The translations under genes were made by a program, and so were the position numbers. Below the pieces are notes generated by a model that did not search any database, had not been told where the DNA came from, and saw only the letters and a list, made by a program, of their open reading frames with translations. 64,000 nt of DNA from contig OY970371.1 of the NCBI GenBank assembly GCA_963718695.1, positions 2,170,001-2,234,000 on the forward strand, in the 5' to 3' direction. The stretch comes from Manganitrophus sp963718695 (GTDB lineage Bacteria; Nitrospirota; Nitrospiria; SBBL01; Manganitrophaceae). Below, one piece after another: positions 45,654 to 57,297 of the stretch (position 1 is its first letter; each line of letters begins with the position of its first letter).

Positions 45654-47624
45654 ATGGGCAAGGTTGGTCGAAAAAAAACGACGATCACTGGACTCCGAAA
45701 AGCACGCCTACGGGAGCAATCAACCGCTCTTCAAGAAACCGGTTCACCTCAAGATGTCCTGACAAAATCGCTGCCGGTATTTCTTGTACTGGCCTTTCTG
45801 GCCACTTTAATTTATTCCAATACCTTCTCTGCTCCTTTTGTCTTTGATGACATTCGAAATATCGTTGAGAATCCTCGAATCAAAGCTCTGAGGAACTTTC
45901 TTGATTTCTCCGGAAGCCGATATATCGGTTTTCTCTCCTTCGCGTTGAACTATCATTTCGGCATGCTCGATCTATTCGATTATCATTTGGTGAATCTATC
46001 CATCCACATTGCGAATGGTTTTCTCGTTTACCTTCTCATCTTATTACTCTTTCGCACACCAAAAATAGTTTCCTCTGATTTAACTATCAATGCACGCCGG
46101 ATGGCCTTCGCCACGGCACTCCTCTTTATTTCTCATCCGATTCAAACCCAGGCGGTGACATACATCGTCCAACGATTTGCTTCATTGGCGGCATTGTTTT
46201 ATCTCCTTGCTGTGGTCTGTTACCTCAAGTGGCGGCAAGCGGAATCAACGGGACAATCGTTCACCCTGACCGGTATAGGCTGGTACGGGTTAACGCTACT
46301 CTCGACCGTTCTGGCAATGAAGACCAAGGAAATCAGCTTTACGCTGCCGATCATGCTCGTTCTCATTGAAGTTGTTTTTTTTCAAAGACGGGAGAGAAGT
46401 CGATGGCTTCCTTTGATTCCATTTCTGTTTTCTTTGTTAATCATTCCTTTTTCCCGCCTCGATGTGGTTGGAGGAGCGGAGGAGGGCTTTGCTAAAGAAA
46501 CCACGGTTATTAGTCGGAGTGAATATCTTTTTACACAATTCCGTGTCATCGTAACCTATCTTCGATTGCTCTTTTTACCGATTCATCAGAACTTGGACTA
46601 TGACTATCCAATTTATTCCAGCTTTTCTGAACCCTCCGTGTTGCTGTCATTTCTTTTTCTCTGCACATTGTTCGGGTTGTCGATCTACCTTGTTTTCTCC
46701 TCCCGGGCATCATCACGATTGATGGGATTTGGAATGCTTTGGTTTTTTCTAACCCTCTCGATTGAGTCGTCGATCATTCCAATTCGAGATGTAATTTTTG
46801 AACACCGGCTTTATCTTCCCTCTGTTGGGTTCTTCGTCTCTTGCCTAATCGGTATCAGCAGAGTGGGACAATACCTCGTGCCGATAAAAGGAAGACCAGG
46901 GTCGTTCTCGCGTTCATCTGACTGGGTGTTTCTGTTCCTCTTGGCTGTTATGATCTTCTCTTTTTCGCTTGCCACCTATCAAAGGAATCAGATCTGGACG
47001 GATCGGATTGCTCTTTGGGAAGATGTGGTGAAAAAATCTCCGAACAATATACGGGCACATAACAATCTCGGACTTCAGTATAGAGCAGCTGGAAGGCTTG
47101 AAGACGCCATGCGACAATACCAAATCATATTGGATTCAGATCCCGATTATGCGGTAGGACACAACAATCTTGCGGCTGTCCTGGAAGAGCAAGCAAAGGT
47201 GGACGAAGCGATCATTCATTATAATTTAGCCCTCCAGTTCAAACCGAATTATTTAAAACCTCATATGAGCCTCGGGTTAATACTCGGCAAACAGGGAAGA
47301 ATAGATGAAGCGATTCCTCATTTCCTAGAAGTGCTTCGAATCAATCCAAGCGATGCTTTGGCGCATAATCAATTGGCAGTGGCATTGGCCAAGCAGGGGA
47401 GATTCGATGAATCCGTGCCCCATTTTTCAAGGGCCATCGAGATCGATCCCACTTTGGCAATCGCCCATAATCATCTCGGCTTGGCTTATTACAAGCTGGG
47501 CCGGTACGATGAAGCAGAGAGAGAATTCAAGACCGCACTGCAGATTGACTCACAGTATTCAGAAGCTCATAGAAATTTGGAAGCAACGGATAGAATCAGA
47601 GAAGTATCGGAGGGGAAGCATTGA
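45654..47624 (+). CDS. TMTC-like membrane glycosyltransferase with C-terminal TPRs, copy 1
   Basis: A 656-residue protein. A basic N-terminal tail (GRKKTTITGLRKARLREQ) is followed by about ten membrane helices and a first periplasmic loop holding VFDDIRNIVENPRI, the acidic pair used by GT-C enzymes. FISHPIQTQAVTYIVQRFAS and FEHRLYLPSVGFF are family landmarks. Residues from about 450 form at least five TPR units (RAHNNLGLQYRAAGRLEDAM, AHNHLGLAYYKLGRYDEAE). This is the layout of TMTC O-mannosyltransferases, which use polyprenyl-phosphate-mannose. Base composition is more AT-rich than its neighbours. Confidence 0.85.
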   Translation: MGKVGRKKTTITGLRKARLREQSTALQETGSPQDVLTKSLPVFLVLAFLATLIYSNTFSAPFVFDDIRNIVENPRIKALRNFLDFSGSRYIGFLSFALNYHFGMLDLFDYHLVNLSIHIANGFLVYLLILLLFRTPKIVSSDLTINARRMAFATALLFISHPIQTQAVTYIVQRFASLAALFYLLAVVCYLKWRQAESTGQSFTLTGIGWYGLTLLSTVLAMKTKEISFTLPIMLVLIEVVFFQRRERSRWLPLIPFLFSLLIIPFSRLDVVGGAEEGFAKETTVISRSEYLFTQFRVIVTYLRLLFLPIHQNLDYDYPIYSSFSEPSVLLSFLFLCTLFGLSIYLVFSSRASSRLMGFGMLWFFLTLSIESSIIPIRDVIFEHRLYLPSVGFFVSCLIGISRVGQYLVPIKGRPGSFSRSSDWVFLFLLAVMIFSFSLATYQRNQIWTDRIALWEDVVKKSPNNIRAHNNLGLQYRAAGRLEDAMRQYQIILDSDPDYAVGHNNLAAVLEEQAKVDEAIIHYNLALQFKPNYLKPHMSLGLILGKQGRIDEAIPHFLEVLRINPSDALAHNQLAVALAKQGRFDESVPHFSRAIEIDPTLAIAHNHLGLAYYKLGRYDEAEREFKTALQIDSQYSEAHRNLEATDRIREVSEGKH

Positions 47625-47678
47625 ATTCCTACTGAAGAAGGATCTTTTAAGGAAGATCATTTCGGAGAGTAACGAACG

Positions 47679-49658
47679 ATGGATAAAGCAAGTCATAGAA
47701 AACCCCAACAGAAAAAGCAAGGTCCCGCTCTTAAAAAAACGGATCTATCTCAACATTTTCTGACCAGACCCTTTCCGGTTTTTCTCCTGCTGGCAATGCT
47801 GGCCACTCTGATTTATTCCAATACCTTTTCAGTCCCGTTTGTTTTTGATGATGTTCGGAACGTCATTGAGAACTCCCGAATCAAGGAGTTGAGGAACTTT
47901 CTTGATTTCTCAGGGAGTCGATACATGGGTTTTCTCTCCTTCGCTCTCAACTACCACTTTGGACAACTCAATCCATTTGGCTATCATCTGGTAAATTTAT
48001 TTATTCATGTTACAAACGGTTTCCTGGTATACCTCTTGGTTTTATTATTATTTCGAACGCCCACAATCGTTTCTTGTGATATGAAGGTCCCTTCTTCCTG
48101 GATTGCCTTCGCAACGGCACTGCTCTTTATCTCTCATCCGATTCAAACACAGGCGGTCACCTACATCGTCCAGCGATTTGCCTCCCTGGCGACACTGTTC
48201 TATCTCCTTGCTGTGGTCTCCTATATGAAGTGGCGGCAAGCGGAATCAAAGGAAGGATACCTCTGGTACGGTTTTGCTCTGCTCTCCACCATCCTAGCAA
48301 TGAAAACCAAGGAGATCAGCTTTACCCTGCCGGCGATGCTCCTGCTGATTGAAAAGGTATTCTTTCGTCGGCGAGAGGGAAAACAGTGGATTGCTTTAGT
48401 TCCGTTTCTCGTGACCTTGCTGATCATTCCGTTTTCCCGAATTGATGTCGTCGGAGGAGCAGAGAATGGTTTTGCTCAGGAAACCACAGAAATTGGTCGG
48501 AGCAAGTATCTCTTCACTCAGTTTCGTGTCATCATAACCTACGTTCGATTGCTTCTTTTCCCGATGAACCAGAACTTGGATTATGACTATCCAATTTACC
48601 GCTCCCTATTTGATCCTTCTGTGTCGATGTCAGTTCTCTTTCTTTCGGTCTTACTTGTGCTGGCGATCTATTTTGTTTTTATCTCCTCCTCTGCATTATT
48701 CCGCCTGATCGGGTTTGGGATACTCTGGTTTTTTTTAGCCCTATCGATCGAATCATCAATTATTCCAATCAGAGATGTGATTTTTGAACACCGGCTTTAT
48801 CTGCCGAGCATTGGATTTTTCATGGTTTTCTCTCTCTTTTTCTTCAGTACTTGGGACCGGATGAACTGGTATATACCAGCCTTTGTCAGTATTGTCTTCA
48901 TTTTCTCTATTGCTACCTATCGGAGGAATAACGTTTGGATCGAAGAGTTGACCCTCTGGCAGGATGTTGTTTCAAAGTCTCCGATGAAAGCGAGGGGACA
49001 CAACAATCTCGGAGACGTTTTTAGCAGAGATAATAAAATTGAAGAAGCGATCGCCCATTATGCCGAGGCGCTTCGGATTGATCCCGATTATATCAATGCG
49101 CATATTAATATCGGCGTAGATTTAGAAAGAGAGGGGAAATTGCAAGAAGCCGAGGCGCACTACAGAGAGGCGCTTCAAATCGATCCCCAGTTTCGGAAGC
49201 TCTACTTTAATTTAGGACTTGTGCTCATGAAGCAGGAGAGACTAGATCAAGCAGCCGAGTTCCTACAAAAGGCGTTGCAATTGGATCCGGAGTTCGTTTT
49301 AGCACACAATCTGCTGGGAGAGGTTTTTGGGCATCAGGGACGGCTTGCGGATGCAATGATGCACTATTCGGAAGCACTCCGGATGAATCCCCATTTTGCT
49401 GAGGCGCACGACAACCTCGGTGTGGCATTTACAAAACAGGGAAAATTTGCAGAAGCGGTCGATCATTTTTTGGCAGCAATCCAGGACGACCCATCCCTGG
49501 AGCGGGCATACAACAATTTGGGTGTTGCGTACTACCGAGTGGGCCGACTCGAGAGCGCCGCACAAGCATTTGAGACGATATTGAAAATAAATCCCCAATT
49601 TACCGAGGCTCATCAAAACCTTGCCATCGTTCGTGATTCAAGATTGAAAAGACCCTAA
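47679..49658 (+). CDS. TMTC-like membrane glycosyltransferase with C-terminal TPRs, copy 2
   Basis: A 659-residue tandem paralogue of copy 1, 54 bp downstream. The membrane half is very similar (VFDDVRNVIENSRI, HPIQTQAVTYIVQRFASLA, TQFRVIITYVRLLLFP), and the seven or so TPR units (KARGHNNLGDVFSRDNKIEE, AHDNLGVAFTKQGKFAEAV) differ more, as expected if the TPRs choose the substrate. An insertion present in copy 1 after WRQAEST is missing. GGAGAG lies upstream of the ATG. A perfect-palindrome terminator closes the pair. Confidence 0.85.
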   Translation: MDKASHRKPQQKKQGPALKKTDLSQHFLTRPFPVFLLLAMLATLIYSNTFSVPFVFDDVRNVIENSRIKELRNFLDFSGSRYMGFLSFALNYHFGQLNPFGYHLVNLFIHVTNGFLVYLLVLLLFRTPTIVSCDMKVPSSWIAFATALLFISHPIQTQAVTYIVQRFASLATLFYLLAVVSYMKWRQAESKEGYLWYGFALLSTILAMKTKEISFTLPAMLLLIEKVFFRRREGKQWIALVPFLVTLLIIPFSRIDVVGGAENGFAQETTEIGRSKYLFTQFRVIITYVRLLLFPMNQNLDYDYPIYRSLFDPSVSMSVLFLSVLLVLAIYFVFISSSALFRLIGFGILWFFLALSIESSIIPIRDVIFEHRLYLPSIGFFMVFSLFFFSTWDRMNWYIPAFVSIVFIFSIATYRRNNVWIEELTLWQDVVSKSPMKARGHNNLGDVFSRDNKIEEAIAHYAEALRIDPDYINAHINIGVDLEREGKLQEAEAHYREALQIDPQFRKLYFNLGLVLMKQERLDQAAEFLQKALQLDPEFVLAHNLLGEVFGHQGRLADAMMHYSEALRMNPHFAEAHDNLGVAFTKQGKFAEAVDHFLAAIQDDPSLERAYNNLGVAYYRVGRLESAAQAFETILKINPQFTEAHQNLAIVRDSRLKRP

Positions 49659-49742
49659 TAAAACCTAACTGGTTCTATCGTTTGAACAGATATCAAAGAT
49701 ATATAAAGACTCCAATTTAGGAATATACAAATCTAATATAGG

Positions 49743-49778
49743 AATTTCGGCACTGAGATCTCAGTGCCGAAATTTTTT
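49743..49778 (+). terminator. Rho-independent terminator after the TMTC pair
   Basis: A perfect 32-base palindrome (49743-49774; arms around GAGATCTC) followed by a run of six T. The stem can form 14 or more pairs. Confidence 0.9.
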
Positions 49779-50426
49779 GTTGACTTCTATTTAGATTCGG
49801 CGTAGAAGTGTGCAGCAATAATAATTTAAATTTGTACGCTTACTACTATGTATGGTGATGAATAATATTAGGCGATATATTCTATGTACAAATTCTAACA
49901 CCATAAAATAACGAGACCAGTCGTTCTTATGGTTTTGTCTTATCGCTGTTTTGCGCGGACGAAAAACCATTACAGGGAACTGATGCGAATCCTAAGGACT
50001 CGGAAAACAGCGCTCCCTGGAATCCGTCGACCGTTGCTTACGCTTGTACACTGGTTTTAACTCCCTTCTCCTATTCTTCTTTTTCATATAACCTCTGTCA
50101 TTTTATCAGGCTGATCATTCTCCTCCCCTTATTTTTTCTCCTCAGATCTTTTCTCCATGTCCACGGTGCCGCCTATCAACTGCACATTGAGGTCCCAGCC
50201 ACACCGACCACGCTAGGGCTGCGTCCACTGAAGACGACTGCATCCAATGTGGCCGTAATCACCCGCCCTTCGGCAGACCTCAATGGGCTGTCTAGACGAC
50301 ATTTAATTAAAGCTTTCAATATTCAGTTTTGAAAGTGGAATACTCAGGGTGAATTGGATGACACCGCCCTTAAGTTAAGAAGAAATTACGCCAACAAAAA
50401 CCGTTCTGTTTAATAAGGAGAAAATC
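49779..50426. other. 650-bp low-complexity gap before the giant surface-protein gene
   Basis: It is AT-rich at first (49779-49920), then mixed. One plus-strand frame is open for 141 codons (49907-50332) but has no ATG, GTG or TTG start. A stretch reading LSLFCADEKPLQ and a hydrophobic stretch near LIILLPLFFLLRSFLHVHG appear in it. No tRNA or riboswitch pattern was recognised. It may be a decayed gene; the AAGGAG before 50427 belongs to the next gene. Confidence 0.45.
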
Positions 50427-53400
50427 ATGCGGCGATGTCTTCGCACGGGTACTCTCAGATGGGCCCTATTTCTTATTTTCATTCTTTGGGGAGCGGTTAT
50501 TGGGAGTGGATCCGCGGGCGCGGAGTCGGCCGTCAGGGCATGGGTGGACCATTACGGAGGCTCTGGAGATGGTGAAAATATAATCAAGGATGTGCTAACC
50601 GATTCCTCTGGAAATATATACGTGACCGGGAAAATCTGGAACGGAATAAGCATGGACGTTGTCACGATCAAATATGATCCCAACGGAAATCCAATTGGGG
50701 TGGCTCAATATGATAGTGGCTCATATGACGCACCTAGCGCCTTTGTTACGGATGCTTCGGGCAATATTTATGTCACCGGAGAATCCTACGATGGTGACTA
50801 TGATTTTATCACCATCAAATACGATCCTAATGGAAATCAGCTTTGGGCAGCTCGCTATGAAAGTGGCGGTGACGATCATGGAATTCGAATTACTGTGGAT
50901 CCATCTGGAAATGTTTATGTAACAGGCCTCGGTTCTATTCCATCCGGAGGCACCGACCTTGATTTTGTAACTGTGAAATATGATGCGGATGGGAACGAGA
51001 TCTGGGCGGCTCGATATGATGGGGGCGAGGACAACACCCCGTCGCTTTCCTTGGACGCTTCAGGAAACGTCTATGTGAGCGGTACCAGCAGTGCCACCAA
51101 TGATCCGAATAATCCGAATTATACCACGATAAAATACGATTCTTTTGGAAATCAAGTCTGGCTCAGGCAGTACGACAACGGAGGAAGTTTTGATGCCTCG
51201 TTCGGCATGTCCGTGGATAGCTCCGGGAATGTTATTGTGACCGGTTTAAGTGAACCGGAAATCGCTACAGTAAAATATGCCTCCAATGGGGATGTAATCT
51301 GGGTGGAGCGGTATGGCACGAGTGGAGATTCATGGAGAGCCTTCGACCTCGTAATTGATCCTTCCGGGCATATCTATGTGACGGGCAGGGTTGAAAATGG
51401 TACTACGGCTGATTCGAACTACGCACTTGTAAAATATGACAGTAACGGAACCCGCCTCTGGGTTGCTCAATACGACAGCGGAAACAGCGATTCTGCTTAC
51501 GACATTATACTTGACGCTTTCGGGAATATTTATTTAAACGGTACCAGCGTTGGCGTGGGCGATTACGATTTAACAACGGTTAAGTTCGATACGGATGGGA
51601 ACCAAGTCTGGGCGGCGCAATACAATAGCGGACACGATGATTTGACAGACCTTTTAGACTCCCTGGCGATCGATAGTGCGGGGCATGTTTATGTAACAGG
51701 ATTTAGTTTTAATGGGACAGCTTATGATTTTACGTTGATGAAATATATTCAGGTTCCCAGCAACCCAACCGACACGATCCCACCCGTCTTATCTCTTCCT
51801 TCAAATATTGTTGTAAATGCCACTTCCCCATCGGGCGCGGTTGTTACTTATTCTGCGACTGCGACCGATGATCAAGACCCGAACCCCACCTTTTATTGCA
51901 GCCCTCATTCCGGCGACCTCTTTCCGATCGGGTTCAACACAGTCACCTGCACCGCCACCGATGCGTCGGGTAACAGTGCCAGCGGAAGCTTTCAAGTGAC
52001 CGTCGTCTCACCTCCTACCGTGACAACCAATTCGGCTTCTTCGATTGCTTCCTCATCGGCCACCCTCCGTGGCAGCATCAATCCCAAAGGCGGCGCTACC
52101 AATAGCTGGTTTGAATGGGGACTGACGACGGCCTATGACAACACGACGGCACTCCAGCCGTTAGGCAGCGGCAATACCGCCGTTTCCATCAACCAGATGA
52201 TCACCGGGCTCGCTCCTAACACGACCTATCACTTCCGGGCCGTGGGCGAAAACAGCGCCGGGATTACCTATGGAACGGATCGAACCTTCAACACTCTTGC
52301 AAACCCGCCGATCGTGGTCACCGAACCGGCCACAGACATTGATGAGACCTTGGCGACGCTCAATGGAACAGCCAATCCAAATGGTGTTTCTGGATCGGCG
52401 CGTTTCCAGTACGGCACGAGCACCGCTTATGAATCGACCTCGGCCTCGCGGTCGATCTCGGGTTCAACGGAGAACAGTGTATCCGTTCCAATCACCGGGT
52501 TGGTCCCGGGGGTCCTCTACCACTTCAGAATCATGGCGCAAAACAACGGCGGGACCACTTTCGGTGCTGACGAAACGTTCACAACCTTAGGAACGCCGCC
52601 GTCGCCGGATGTTACAACGGCTGCTGTGACAAACATCGAGATTGCCTCTGCCATACTCACCGGCATCGTTAATACGAACGGGGTGCCGAGCACCGCCTGG
52701 TTTGAGTGGGGATCGACGCCATCCTATGGAACACGACCCCGGCTGGGTCGATCGGCGACGCTACGGTTCCTATTGTGGTGAGCGCTCAAGTGGGAAGTCT
52801 TCAGGCCAATGCAACCTATCATTATCGAGTCGTCGTTCAAAACGCGGCTGGTACATTTTATGGAGCGGACGCTTCTTTTCAAGTTTTTGGAGTCCAAGCT
52901 TGGGTTGCACGATTTGGTAACGGGACAAAACAGGGGTGGGCGGAAAGAATAGTTACTGACGCATCTGGGAATATTTATGTCACAGGGGGAACCGATCAAC
53001 ATCCTTTGAACAGCGACTATGCAACAATCAAATATGATTCGGACGGTAATCAGCTTTGGGCCGCTTCATATGATCATTCCCTCCGCTTTGATCGCGCCCA
53101 ATATCTTGTTGTAGATTCAAGCGGGAACGTCTATGTCACTGGAATCAGCACCGGAGACAATCTTTCTGATTATGCCACGATCAAGTATGATTCAAACGGC
53201 AACCAACTCTGGGTTGCAAGACATGACAACGGGGGAGCCGATTCTCCGGTCGGGCTCGCGGTGGATGCTTCCGGCAATGTTTATGTCAGCGGTTATAGCG
53301 CTGAGTATTTTTCCGGCCTTTACCAGTATGCGACCATCAAGTACGACTCCAACGGGAACCAAAGTTGGGTGGCGATATATGATGGTGGTATCGCATCCGC

Positions 53401-56400
53401 GCTTGCCTTGGATGCGACCGGCAATGTTTATGTGACCGGAAATGCTGCCACCGTGAAATACGATACCAATGGCAATCAACTCTGGGATATCGTCAACACG
53501 ACCAATCTTGGAAGTACAGCCGTTGCTGTGGATGCTGCCGGGAACGTCTACTTGACCGGTAACAGTCCTAATCTCTTTCCACCCGGAGGATCAGATTATT
53601 CTACCAGGAAATATGATTCGAACGGTGCACAGCTGTGGGAAGCAAGGTACCATCGGGACGGAGATGATCACTACCCTATCGCCATCGTGGTGGACCTGTC
53701 TGGGAATGTCTATGTCACCGGGGAAAACTCCGTTCTCCCTCAAAACTGGAGAGACTATGTCACGGTGAAATATGACTCTAGCGGAAGCGAACTTTGGGCC
53801 GCGCAATATGGAAATGATGGTCACGATTCAGCCCGTGAACTTGCAGTAGATCCCAATGGAAATGTCTATGTGACCGGTTCGAGTTCGCAGGATGCGGACC
53901 TCCAGGAAAGCGATTCTGTCACGATCAAGTATGATCCGAATGGTAATCAGCTTTGGTTGGCTAGGTATGATAGTGGAAGAAATGATTTCGCGACCTCTCT
54001 CGCTCTTGATATACAGGGAAACGTATATATCACGGGGGGTGGCGGGAAACCGGGTAATGGATTTGATTACACGACCATCAAGTACAGGCTCGCCCCCAAC
54101 CAGGCTCCTGTGGCGAACGCGGGCGGTGATCGGACGGTAGAGGCAACATCCGCTTCGGGCACTTCGGTGACCATCGACGGGAGCGGGTCGAGCGATCCGG
54201 ATGGGGATACTCTCTCTTACAGCTGGCAAACCCCTTTCGGTACTCTGACGGGTCCCTCCGTTCTTGAGCTAACTGACCTACCCCTCGGAACTTATTCAAT
54301 CACTCTCACGGTTACCGATTCTTGGGGGGCAATCGACTCAATAACCATTCAACTTCAGATCGTCGATACCACTCGACCTACGACGACCAAGACAGTATCC
54401 GATTCAGACGGTGACGCCGCCCTCGACTCGACGACCATCACCCTCACAGCGACCGACAGCATCAGCGCCATTACGAGCATCAACTATCAGATCGATGCTG
54501 GTTCCTCTACGGTAGTTCCGGGGAGCAGTGCGACGCTGACCTTCCCCGCCGGCACGCATACCCTCTCCTACTTTGCGGTGGATGCCGCCGGCAATACCGA
54601 GGCGACCCATACCCAAACGCACACCTTCTCCGACAACTGTCCCAGCATCGCCAACTCCGATCAGCTCGATACCGACGGCGACGGATTGGGGAACGCCTGC
54701 GATCCGGATGATGACAACGACGGCATCGCCGACGTGATCGACCGTAATAGAACCACCGGCGCCGATGAGAGCCTGACCGTCTCATCCGACTTTAACGACG
54801 GCACCACCTCCGGCACCCTTGCTGATCGGGGCGGCTTCACCGTTTCGGTCACGGATTTAAATCCGGGCGGCGTGCAGGGGACGATTTCGGGAACGGGAAC
54901 CATCGCCAAGATCCTCGGCTGCGAGCTGTCGGGCTTTGAGCAGGTCTCCCTTGATGTGGCGGGAGAGAAAGCCAACATCACCTGCGGAGCGAGCGGCAGC
55001 CTGACCGTCACCGCGGTCGTTGCCTCTCCGAATATTCAGCTTCGAAAACCGCCGACCGGTCCGGCCATTCAGACTAACCTCACGACCGGCCAGACCGCGA
55101 CCCTCGGCAGCCCCTTAACCGCCGATCCCTCCAACACCGAGGCCATCCTCGCGGAGTTCCTCGATGCCTCGGATATCTCCCGTGGCTCCTTCCAGCTCGA
55201 TCCGGGCGAGTCGGTCGATGTCGATTTCTCCCAGGTCGCTCAGGGAATCTTCGGCCTAAACATTTTGGTCGGATCGATTGACCTTACCGTCGACGGCCAG
55301 ACCACCACCCTCCACCAAGGCCAGACCGCGCAGGTCAGCGTGCAAGCGCCGATGGTGACGACCAGCGCGGCTACTTCCGTCGGGATTACCACTGCCACCC
55401 TTAGCGGAACGGTCAACCCCAACGGTCTCGCCACCAATGGCTGGTTTCAGTGGGGGGTGACCACCGCCTATGGGAACACCACCGCCAGCCAGCCCTTGGG
55501 CAACGGGACTTCCGCTGTCTCCATCAATCAGGCGATCAGCGGGCTCTCTCCCAACACCACCTATCACTTCCGGGCCGTCGGACAGAGTGCCGGCGGAACG
55601 GTCTTCGGCGGGGATATCACCTTCACCACCAATGCCGGTAACTTTACCTTGACCCTCACGAAATCGGGAACAGGGACCGGAACGGTCACCTCGTCCCCTG
55701 CCGGAATCAACTGCGGCGCGACCTGCTCGGCCTCTTTCGCATCTGGCACCGTAGTGACCTTGACCGCCGCGCCGGCGGCGGGCTCCGTTTTCGCAGGCTG
55801 GAGCGGGGATGCCGACTGTGCCGACGGGGCCGTTACGATGGGGCAGAATGTGGCCTGTACGGCGACATTCAATCCGATCGACAGCGGCTTCCGGAGCCCC
55901 ACCACAAATTCGGCCGAGACCGCTTCTGCCGGAGACAACAACGGCTACCAGGCCAATCCATCCAACGCGCACGCCGATGACAGCCTCAACGCCGTCGACA
56001 CCGACAGCGGCACCAACACCAACACCTCCTGCAGCAACACCGGAAAGGACAAGCACCGCTTCTACAACTACGGCTTTGCGGTTCCGAGCGGGGTCGTGAT
56101 CAACGGGATTGAAGTCCGGCTCGATGCGCGGGCCGACAGTACCTCCGGCGCTCCATTCATCTGCGTGCAGCTCTCCTGGAACGGGGGAACGAGCTGGACG
56201 ACGGCAAAACAGACCTCGGCCCTGGGAACCACGATGGCGACCTTTACCCTGGGCAACGCCGCCGATAGCTGGGGACGGAGTTGGAGTCTGGCCGACTTCA
56301 CGAACGCCAACTTCCGGGTGCGGGTGATCAACGTCGCCAGCAATACCTCCCGCGACTTCACCCTAGACTGGGTGGCGGTGCGGGTTCACTTCGGCGCGCC

Positions 56401-57176
56401 GACGGCTCCGACAATCACCTCCACACCGGTCACCGCCGGGACCGTCGGCCAGGCCTACACGTATCAGGCAACCGCCACGGGAACCGCGCCGATCACATGG
56501 TCTCTTGCTTCGGGGCCCGCGGGGATGACGGTCGGCGCCGCCACAGGGTTGGTGAGCTGGACCCCCGGCGCGGAAGGAAACGTCCCGGTCACCCTCCGGG
56601 CCGCCAACGCGGCCGGCGAGACCGACCAGCCCTATACACCATCACGGTGACCGCTCCGGCCAATACGGGGCTGAAAGCGCCGACGACGAATGCGGCCGAG
56701 ACCGCTTCCGCCGGGGATAACAACGGTTATCAGACGAATCCGGGGAACGCCAATTCCCTCGACGGTCTCTTTGCCGTCGATACCGACAGCGGCACCACCA
56801 CCAGCACCTCCTGCACCGACAACGGAAAGGACAAACATCGCTTCTACAACTACAACTTCTCCATCCCGGCCGGATCGACTGTCAAGGGGATTACGGTTCG
56901 CCTCGACGCCCGGGTCGACAGCACCTCCGGAACGCCGAGAATCTGCGTGCAACTCTCCTGGAACGGAGGGACCACCTGGACGACGGCGAAGCAGACCCCG
57001 ACGCTCGGCACCTCGGTGCAGGCGTTCACCCTCGGCGGCGCCGCCGATACCTGGGGAGAGCCTGGAGTCTAAACGATTTCACCAACCCCAATTTCCGGGT
57101 CCGGGTCATCGATGTGGCCGGTTCCACCTCGCGCGACTTCTCGCTTGATCGTCTGGCGGTACAGGTCGATTACTAA
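50427..57176 (+). CDS. Giant secreted multidomain surface protein (SBBP, HYR, FN3-like, TSP3, Ig), three frameshifts
   Basis: One gene of about 2,250 residues, broken in three places that all restore cleanly: about 52729 (a G lost in TATGGAACACG), about 56636 (TATACACC) and about 57055 (a G lost in GGGGAGAG). AAGGAG precedes the ATG. Order: signal peptide (1-33), SBBP beta-propeller repeats (VTGxSxxG...VKYDSNGN), a HYR domain (VVTYSATATDDQDPNPTFYC), three FN3-like modules (NTTYHFRAVG), a second SBBP block, a PKD/Ig part, TSP3-like calcium loops (DTDGDGLGNACDPDDDNDG), more FN3, an InlB-B repeat, then two near-identical modules of about 165 residues flanking a He_PIG-type Ig domain. Rich in Ser and Thr; no clear anchor. 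Confidence 0.85.
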
Positions 57177-57193
57177 ACAACGATATTAAACTC

Positions 57194-57229
57194 AAAAACG
57201 GCAGCGCGGATATCCGCGCTGCCGTTTTT
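57194..57229 (+). terminator. Rho-independent terminator of the surface-protein gene
   Basis: A perfect inverted repeat of 18-base arms (AAAAACGGCAGCGCGGAT and its complement) ending in a T run. The A tract before it makes it bidirectional, also serving the convergent gene at 57298-57921. Confidence 0.9.
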
Positions 57230-57297
57230 TATGATAAAGCGGAGATTCAAAAGCAGTGAGACTGACCTGCTCCGTTTTCGCGATTGTGCCGACACAA

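Noticed and set aside
49950..49990. Possible IS630-type transposase fragment (Cys-Ala-Asp-Glu-Lys stretch)
   Set aside because: The five-residue similarity is too short, no other transposase motif is in frame, and no inverted-repeat ends were seen.
49779..50426. Riboswitch or small RNA in the long gap before the surface protein
   Set aside because: No GEMM, cobalamin, SAM or TPP core pattern could be traced, and no terminator-antiterminator pair is evident ahead of 50427.
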